From Amoebidium appalachense (lineage: Eukaryota > Ichthyosporea): 64,000 bases of DNA. Under the pieces are notes generated by a model. The model was not told where the DNA came from. It saw nothing but the letters and a program-made list of their open reading frames with translations, and did no database searches. Below are positions 56,345 through 64,000 of the stretch, piece by piece. How positions within the stretch are numbered: position 1 is the stretch's first letter; every line of letters begins with the position of its first letter. Made by a program: the position numbers and the translations under genes. The stretch is from the NCBI GenBank assembly GCA_963693365.1, contig CAVNZM010000014.1, positions 992,001 to 1,056,000 on the forward strand, given 5' to 3'.

Positions 56345-57716
56345 ACACATATCACCCGTCCACACCACAACACGGAAAAGAGATATGCGAGAGTGCCTGG
56401 TAAGACATAACGAATAGGGCTGCACAAGGCATCTATGCATGCCAGCACATCTCAAACCGATCACTCTCCTTTATTCAGCAGGAGTGGGTCCGGTGTGTGT
56501 GTGTGTGCATGTGCACGTGTGTTTGTGTGTGCCTGTGCCTGTGTGTGTCTGTGTGTGTGTGTGTGCGCGCGCGTTCTTGTGTGCATGGGTCTCTGTGTGT
56601 GGGTGTGGGTGTGCGCCTGTGTGTGTGTGTATGCATGTGCACACAGCTGGGGGCTGAGAGATAGGCAGAGGTAATAGTGTCAGGCACATGAGCGTGCGTT
56701 CACCAAGGTGTACACGTGTTTGATGTCACGAGGGCTCTAGGCAGGCGGGCACGTGCAAGTATGTATGTCTCAAAGATTGAGTGTATGTATGTGTGTACAC
56801 CGTGGGTTCGAGTGCATGCTTATGTTCTATGCATGCACACGAGCAACGGGGTTGTGTGCCTCTGTGTGAGAGCAAGTGTGGGTGAGTGAGGGCAACTGTG
56901 AGCATACGTGCATGTGTGTGTACATGGGTATGGGTGTGTGTGCAAAGGAGCACAGACGAACACGTGTGAATGCCTGTGCACGTGTGCATAATGTTGAAAA
57001 ACGCTTGCGCTAAATTCATGTCTGTGTGTGCAAACACGGGTTGGAGTCAGATAATGGGTATCTTCTGTGTGTGTGCGTGGCTGCCAGATAGTGTGCGTGC
57101 TTGCATGGGTGGGGGCTAGTGTGGGGTAACACAATTTCCTGTGTTTTATGGCCATGTCTGATAGATACGTGTGGATCTGTGCCTGGGTGGCTGTAACGAA
57201 ACACTTGTGCCAGTGTGACTCTTTGTGCGTGTAGGTTGGTGTAAGGAATTGCATGCTGTGTTTTCCTGTGTGTGACTGACTCTGATGTGCGTGTCTCCAT
57301 GTATGGGTGGCTGTGATAAAGCACTTATGTGTGTGTGCCTGCCAGTGTGTGCCCACGTACACGTATGGGTTAATGTGAGAAGACACACACGTGTGTTGCA
57401 TGCACTCTGCACATTACACACAAGCAAGTGATAGCAGCAAACACACTAATAACTCACCGGACAGAACACCACAAACAAAAGCAGAAACCAAATCAAGCAC
57501 TCCAACAAACAAAAAAACTTACTCGCAAGGAAGAACCTCTATGTGGTTGCTTGGCACGAAACCCTCGGCCCTCAAGCTTGGATTGGTTGGATTTGGCCCC
57601 TCTGCCTTATACCAGCTAGGATCGTTCATGTCTGTAATCAACAGGTCGGCATTTCTCTTAAACGATAGCTCCTGGTTTGTCTGCCCAGTAAAGTCGAAGA
57701 GTGCCTTCGCCTCCAT
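53148..57716 (-). CDS. GRB2/GADS-like SH3-SH2-SH3 adaptor
   Basis: Four exons on the - strand: 57716-57523, 55771-55671, 54357-53947, 53312-53148. The N-SH3 starts at [20 protein letters not shown], matching the N terminus of animal GRB2, with DPSWYKAE and [14 protein letters not shown]. The SH2 begins [15 protein letters not shown] and has TYLVRESES, whose Arg binds phosphotyrosine, then [18 protein letters not shown]. The C-SH3 is [19 protein letters not shown]...WWFGRCRG...[11 protein letters not shown]2 couples phosphotyrosine receptors to Sos/Ras and other Pro-rich partners. Unlike GRB2, a long Gln/Ala/Gly/Pro linker separates SH2 from the C-SH3, as in GADS. Within exon 3 the frame shifts once in G-runs near 54037-54064, so the protein length is uncertain (about 280-290). 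The start at 57716 is chosen by homology; an in-frame Met further upstream would add 22 unrelated residues. Confidence 0.9.
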
Positions 57717-59105
57717 CGTGCTGTGTGTCGGCCCAAAGCTGTCGGGATCAAAAGCGTGTGAGCAAAAAATGGAAAGAAACATTACATTACATTACGTGCA
57801 TTCTTGCTTTACTTTGATGAGAGGATCCCTTAACCCTTGACACAGAAAAACATTCTCGAAAAGCACTTCAAAGACCTAACGAATGACGTCTAGCATGGTA
57901 TTCTGCACTGCTGCCAGTAGCACCTAGAAAAAAAAATAGGCTACTACATGCATGCACCAAGTTTAGAAAGTAGTTCTGTTGTAACAGAGGGTGTTGATAA
58001 GAGAGATCTGCAGTGCACCGCCGTCAGAAGAAGCACCTCAAGCACATAGCCTTACTGCATAGCACACACTTCAGTTACGCGTACAAGACCCCCTATCAAA
58101 AGGCCCTCTCCTCCCCCTGTGACTTCAATTTCGCAATACCAGCGAGGTGCGCAGTAAGACACCAAGACACACTTGCAAACGTACTCAGACCTGCAAACCA
58201 TTAGCGCACACCCACCCACCCAAAGACGCACACGCACACGCACAGACACGCACACGCACACACACACATGCATACACTGTTGAAACTCAAGTGCATGCAA
58301 ACAGCACAGCCAAATCACAAACGCACAATAATATGCACGCAAATGAATCATGAAGTCCACGTCGGGAACAGGCCCGCAACACACGAAAGAATAACAAAAC
58401 ATACCCTCTAAGCTGCTCTTAGCACGATAAACCCTGTCTGTCACTGATTTTCTTACGTTTTTGCTCCTTCCCTCTCTCCCTTCCCTTGCCAAAGCGTATT
58501 ATACTATCTTTTTCCTTTTTTCTCTTATTTCGCTGAGTTGAGTTTGTGACTTTATGTACGCTGACCTCAAAAAGTTGTGACTGAGCGACTTCCGGAACAG
58601 GCACGGATAGAGCCTTGCATGACAACAGAAGACGACGGCTTTAAAAATTAGTTTAACATCTTTACAGCAGCGTTTATCCAAACAGAACACTTGTATATAA
58701 TTTTTCCTCAAGGTCCGACATGCCGAGTTGTGCTAGATGCCGTGGTGATGACCAAAGCCTTTGCAAAGGAAGGAAAGACGACGAAATGAGACTCCCTGCT
58801 GTTATGCACAGAGCTTGTAAAAATGGATTATGTTCTTCTTTTCTTCCCTTCTACTGCACATCTTCGTCCACATAATACTCTTTTCCTCTCCTGTCTAACT
58901 TCAAAGCATTGCCTGGCCATGGGTGCCCTTGAGCTTTCTGTGTTTCAACGGTTCCCCTTTTCAACCGTGCCTCTCTCTGTGTTAAGCCACAGCACTACAA
59001 ACTTTGGCATCTGCCCACCCTCGCTAGTGCTACATAGGCCCAGGTAATAGTACACAAGCAAAGTGGAAAGGTTAATGGTCTGATGACAGTGCCATGTACC
59101 TCTCC

Positions 59106-59139
<34 letters not shown>

Positions 59140-59631
59140 CCCCTCCAAAAAAAAGAACCCCCGGTCACCGGTAGAATAACAGCACTAAGTATAAATGAAA
59201 CACGAACCCTACAGTATTTGCTTGCCCCCCCCCCCCCTCCCCCCCCCCCCCCCCCCCCCCCCCCCGCCCCCCGCCCCTCCCCCCCCCCTCCCCCCGAGTC
59301 TGCCAAGCTCCCTCTCGTTTTCTACTTCCTGCGCGCCTCCCCCCACATTACGACCATGGCACTCAAAGCACACCCCGATTTATCACCCGTCCATTGCTTG
59401 CTAAGACGATTTACCTTTAATTTCATCAGTAGCATGTTTGCTACCCTTTGGTTGCGTAGTTTTTTTTTGGTTTTTTTTTTGGTTTTCTACTTCCTGCGCG
59501 CCTCCCCCCACATTACGACCATGGCACTCAAAGCACACCCCGATTTATCACCCGTCCATTGCTTGCTAAGACGATTTACCTTTAATTTCATCAGTAGCAT
59601 GTTTGCTACCCTTTGGTTGCGTAGTTTTTTT

Positions 59632-59681
<50 letters not shown>

Positions 59682-59802
59682 GGCAGGGGGAGGGGGGCAC
59701 GAGGTGGACGCAGGTGCTGGTGACATATTTGTGTGTCTTTGTATTTGTGTGTGTGTGTGTGTTTGTGTGTGTATAGATTTTTTTTTTCTTTTTTTTTTTT
59801 TT

Positions 59803-59840
<38 letters not shown>

Positions 59841-60071
59841 GGGAGAAGTCAAAACCGGTACTGTAACAATCTGTGCACGTGTGTGTGTACAGCTGTGTCG
59901 GGAGTGACGGAGCAAGCGGGGGGGGGGGGGGGGGGGGGGATGCAGTTGTGTGCATGCGAGGGGAGAGGGGGAGGGGGAGGGGGGAGCTATTTTCGCATAA
60001 TGTGTAGGTGTGTGTGAGGAGAGAGGGGGAGGGATACGTGTTTTTTTTTTTTGTTTCTTTTTTTTTTTTTT

Positions 60072-60111
<40 letters not shown>

Positions 60112-60701
60112 GTATGGGGAGGGGGGGGGGGGGGGGGGGGGGGGGGGATGATAAAGGCTTTGATTTTGTAGATTTTTCTCAGAACTTTTTAATAACACTT
60201 CATATACCCTGGGGACCATGTAACACCCTAGTGGTTACTCATGGATTTGCCACAACTAATATTTGTATTTGAAGGTATGCAATACCAAAATATTTGGAGC
60301 TAGCGCTGCTCGTTCAAAGTTTACATTATTTTCAGTCTTTCAAACTGTATACCTATGCTGTGCTTTTGCTTCCTTTCATTCACGTTTACACAAACGCATC
60401 ACACATACTTGAGTGTTTGAGATACCGGACCGAGATATTTTTGTTTTTTTGTAATCTTTATAAAAAACATGTTCTTTGAGTAATTAAAAGAAGTCATCAA
60501 AAAAATCCTTTACAGCTACTCCTTACAACCCCCCCCCCCCCCCCCCCCCCCCCGCCCACAAATTTTTCACCCACCCACCAGTCCGCCCACCACCACAACA
60601 CCAACAACATAGCCACATATTATCCACCTCAAAAGAGGTGTTTTTATACCACCGCCGAAGAATCATTCCGGGAAGTTTCGGATAAATTTGCCCAACATAT
60701 T
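57717..60701. other. Spacer between the GRB2-like gene and the nucleotidyltransferase
   Basis: The GRB2-like promoter and 5' UTR should be at the left end (an AG before 57721 on the - strand could be a UTR acceptor). The spacer holds G-, C- and T-runs at 59106-59137, 59641-59679 and 59811-59839, and a tandem duplication at 59317-59640. I see no exon with recognisable protein similarity. Confidence 0.45.
59317..59640. repeat. 165-bp tandem duplication
   Basis: The segment GTTTTCTACTTCCTGCGCGC through GTTTGCTACCCTTTGG occurs at 59317-59481 and again at 59482-59640 with essentially no differences apart from T-run length, implying a recent event or an assembly artefact. Confidence 0.85.
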
Positions 60702-61298
60702 TCAAGCAAAGTGGGCGAGGGTAGTGCGATAGTCATCGATACTTCCTATGTCGTAGCGGCCACTCACTTGCATTGCCCACACAGGAGTGTGCCTGCATGT
60801 GGAAGGTTGATGTATTTGTCAGTCGTGCAAACTGTATCAACGGTTATATTCAGCTAAGACACAAGCTGAAAAGCACAGGATCCTCATTCCATGACTAAAA
60901 GTGCTGTAAATCAAGGCAGAGTTTGGACAATAAGGGGGGGAAGGAGGGAGGGAAGGAGAAAAAGAAAAATATTAAATGAGGGCCCAGTGTCATACTAGTG
61001 ACGGTTTATATGGACCGAGAGAAGACGGCAGGTTGGAGCCTATCAGTTATTTGGTTCTTTGCAACCCTGGTGAATGAAACTGTGCTTTTTCTTAGTTCTG
61101 TGTGTGTGTTTGTGCTTGGCTGTGCTCTTCAAAGGGCTTTGTATAGGTGTGGGCACAAAGAGGACTGTTTGCACCCACATGTCTGTGCATCAAAATACTT
61201 CACGTCCATACGGGTGGTGGTGTGTGCAGACTCACAAGTTGTGTGTGTGTGTTTTGGTGTCACAGTCTGTATACCTGTCTGCGTGAGAGAGAGAGAGA

Positions 61299-61367
<69 letters not shown>

Positions 61368-62393
61368 AGGGACAGGGAGAGGGAGAGGGGGGAGAGAGAG
61401 AGAGAGAGAGGGTGTGTGTGTGTGCATGTCTGTGTGTGTGTGTGAGCGTCTGTGTGTGTGTGTGTGTGTGTTTGTGTGTCTGTGTGTGTGTGCATCCGGT
61501 CTACCCGTGTGTACGTGTGTGCGAGTGTGGGTGTTGTGCACATGTGCACGCTTGTGCATGTGTGTGTGTGCTTACGTGCCTCTGCATGCGCATGTGTGCA
61601 TGTGTGGCTAGGTCGATTTTTCTTTTTTTTTCTTCCTTTCTTTCTTTCTTTTTCTTTTTCGAAAGACGACAGGGGGGGGGGGGGGGGGGGGGGGGATGAA
61701 GGAAGGAAGGAAAGGGGGGGGGGGGGGGGGGGGGGGGGGGTCAATACATGTACAAATAGGCAAGCAGCTGCCCGGGGGCATCCTTTTCTGCCAAAGGTGC
61801 ATCCTTTTTCTGCAAACCATAAACAAGTGGTTAGTCTGTCATCTGAACCCACCCCCCTCCCCATGATCTTCTCTCTCTATTTCTCCCCTCCCCCCCCCTC
61901 CCCCCTCCCCCCCCAAGGAGAAAACTCAACAGCACACACGTGGAACTGAGTAGCACACCCACACACTCGCCCTCGCATCGGGGCACACACACGGTTTACG
62001 TACATCCAACCCATGCCCATACACAAACCCAGAAACAACTCGAGCGGCACATAGAGTACCAACCCAAATCCACCCCAAGCCCCCCCTCTCACGCTACCTA
62101 ATTTATTTCCTCATGAAATTAGCATCCATTTCCTGTGTTTTCTTCACAGTGAAAACAGGCACTTACCTCATCGAGAAATCTCTGAACCAGCCCGGCTGCC
62201 TCGTTGGTGAGGAAGTAAAGTGCCGGGCATGCCTGCAGATCAAAGTGTCAGGAAAAAGGGTCGATGGTCTAAGAAACAGAGCGGCGTTTGGTGTTTTCTG
62301 TTTTCTTTGCATTTCTTTGTCTCCCCCCCCCCCCCCCCCCCCCTTCTTGTTATTTTGTTTTTTTGTGGTGGTGGTGGTGGTGGTGGTGGTGGT

Positions 62394-62431
<38 letters not shown>

Positions 62432-62507
62432 TACAGACGACACAAGCTTAGAGCAGAACTCAGGAAGGGACAGAAAAAAAAACAATGGATTGGGGAAGGG
62501 GGGGGAA

Positions 62508-62550
<43 letters not shown>

Positions 62551-63427
62551 TTATTAGAACAAATCGGTTATACCAATCGGAGTATGTAAAAATTAGTCTA
62601 AGAAGAAACACCGGAGGAAGAGAGAGGGGGGGAGGGGAAGGGGGGGGGGGGGGGGGGGGGGGGGGAGGGGGGCAGATAATGACACCATGATGCTGAGAGA
62701 GGTGTGGGGGGTCACAGGCCCACCTTTCTGCTGGTGGTCTGGCTGGGATGTGGCTTCTCCTTAAATGCTGTCACATAGCCCTGGCTGTCTGCAACCACGT
62801 GTCTCAGTGATCAATATGCAGTGTTTCATTCATTTCCTTTTCTATTTTATGTTTTCATTTTTCCATTGTTTTTTCAGGCCTTGTTTCATTTTATTCCTTT
62901 CTTGGCCCCTAACTCCCTCCACACACGTAGAAGAGGGATAAGCAGTAGGTAGGGCGGGGCTTGGTAGGCGGAATGATTCAGTGGGTTTCCCATGGGGAAG
63001 GGGGGGGGGGGGGGGGGGGGGGGGGGGAGGGGGGGGGGGGGGGGAAATAGGCAGCAGTACGTACGATGTAAGGATAACCTGTACACATGGCTAAGAGCAA
63101 GTCATGCCAGCCGGAATACAAAAAAATCCACACGAACATGTCCGTAATATTTTTTTTTTTTACTTCGAAGAAGGAGGGGGTTCTAACTATCAACAAAGAA
63201 CGGGGGGGGGGGGGGGGGGGGGGAGGGGGATATATTACCCGTCTCTATGATACCACGTTTGCTGGCTTCGGACTGGTCGGCTAGCTCGTAGTAGACGGTG
63301 GCTGAAGTGTTTGGTATGGCAGCCACAAAGGAAGATACACTGCAACATTTATGCCGATTAGAGATTTATTATACATGGCAATATCCCCAATAGTAATATC
63401 CCACCCAAAAATATGTAATATCCGATG

Positions 63428-63458
<31 letters not shown>

Positions 63459-63535
63459 GTTTTCCCTCCCTTTCCTCCCCTCCCCTCTCTCCCCCCCCCC
63501 CCCCTCCCCCCCCCCTTCCCCCCCCCCCTCCCCCC

Positions 63536-63567
<32 letters not shown>

Positions 63568-63819
63568 AAAAAAAGAAAAAAAAAAAGGCCCTTCTTTCTC
63601 TCCCGAAATGTTCCTTGAACCTCATCGGTAAACCACCACGCTGCTTTCTTTGAAAAGGAATTGTGTAGCCAGTCGAAGCAAACTCGCGTGCATGAATCGA
63701 ATTACATGCACATACACAAGGAAAAAACACACAAAGAGCACATGGCCATCAAAAGAAGAAACGGTAATAAAGATAGGGAAGGCAGGATGGGAAAGAAAGG
63801 TGTGTGTGTGTGTGGTGGT

Positions 63820-63859
<40 letters not shown>

Positions 63860-63924
63860 TTACCTAAAATCTCTGTAAAAGAGGGTATCTCCAGCCACGA
63901 TTAAAACATCCAACTCCCTGCTGA
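60702..63924 (-). CDS. NDP-sugar nucleotidyltransferase-like protein (3' exons only; 5' end beyond the window)
   Basis: Six exons on the - strand join with consistent phases: 63924-63864, 63339-63239, 62788-62724, 62232-62167, 61809-61754, 60792-60702 (stop TGA). They give about 145 residues. Landmarks fit the RmlA/GalU-type nucleotidyltransferase fold: VLIVAGDTLFYRDF (the conserved GD of the active site), ATVYYELADQSEASKRGIIE, GYVTAFKEKP (the EKP motif), then ALYFLTNEAAGLVQRFL and VSGRYDIGSIDDYRTT at the C terminus. Such enzymes activate sugar-1-phosphates with an NTP. The N-terminal nucleotide-binding motif (G-x-G-T-R-type) is outside the window, so the substrate cannot be told. There is no left-handed beta-helix extension; the protein ends soon after the catalytic domain. 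Confidence 0.85.
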
Positions 63925-64000
63925 CTGGGGGGCCAAAAAGTGATTAATGACGGGAAGGCTATGCAATGAACTGGATATGCAAAACGATAATTGCGGGATA
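63925..64000 (-). other. Intron of the nucleotidyltransferase running off the window
   Basis: On the - strand, a C-rich tract and CAG precede the exon that begins at 63924. No further exon is visible before the window edge. Confidence 0.5.

Noticed and set aside
56820-57401. 193-codon - strand frame (His/Thr/Cys-rich) in GRB2-like intron 1
   Set aside because: Degenerate CA/GT sequence; no conserved domain; it lies between two well-supported GRB2-like exons.
57717-57782. In-frame upstream extension of the GRB2-like N terminus (MFLSIFCSHAF...)
   Set aside because: GRB2 homologues begin at MEA, immediately before the SH3 core, and an AG that could be a UTR acceptor precedes 57716; the extension is unrelated sequence.
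58052-58492. 146-codon - strand frame upstream of the GRB2-like start
   Set aside because: Partly low complexity and without recognisable similarity. It could contain 5' UTR but is not supportable as a protein.

Overview
The window is nuclear DNA from a eukaryote with intron-rich genes, and probably a holozoan (an animal or a unicellular relative of animals). This placement is inferred from three gene families: a GRB2-type SH3-SH2-SH3 adaptor, a heterotrimeric G-protein gamma subunit, and a CH/LIM cytoskeletal protein. I cannot name the species; an ichthyosporean-like genome would fit, but that is a guess. Introns and spacers are full of poly-C/poly-G runs and (CA)n/(GT)n microsatellites. These produce most of the long Pro-, Gly-, His-Thr- and Cys-Val-rich open frames, which are not genes.

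Layout: (1) 1364-44839, + strand: one giant gene of about 54 exons, with phase-compatible splice sites throughout, encoding about 4,715-4,727 residues. It has an N-terminal calponin-type CH domain, a single LIM-like zinc finger (half a LIM domain), about 4,300 residues of Ala-rich helical repeats resembling the vinculin/alpha-catenin/talin type, and four complete LIM domains ending at the stop codon. (2) 46139-48986, - strand: a complete 71-residue G-gamma subunit in three exons with a C-terminal CTIL prenylation box. (3) 53148-57716, - strand: a GRB2/GADS-like adaptor in four exons, with a long Ala/Gly/Gln linker between SH2 and the C-terminal SH3 and one apparent frame break in that linker. 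(4) 60702-63924, - strand: six 3' exons of an NDP-sugar nucleotidyltransferase-like enzyme, whose 5' part lies beyond the window. Genes 1 and 2 converge; genes 2 to 4 are in tandem on the - strand.

The spacers hold an interspersed repeat family (copies also in introns of the giant gene), a weak LINE-like fragment, and several local tandem duplications. The genes do not form an operon. The giant protein looks like an actin/adhesion scaffold (CH for actin, LIM for partners). GRB2 and G-gamma belong to receptor signalling, but their proximity here need not be functional.

The most unusual signals are the domain architecture of the giant protein, a strand-composition sawtooth (C/A-rich at intron ends and exon starts, G/T-rich at exon ends and intron starts) that follows the exon-intron structure, microsatellites that supply splice sites, and a pair of inverted ~180-bp repeats bracketing one LIM exon.
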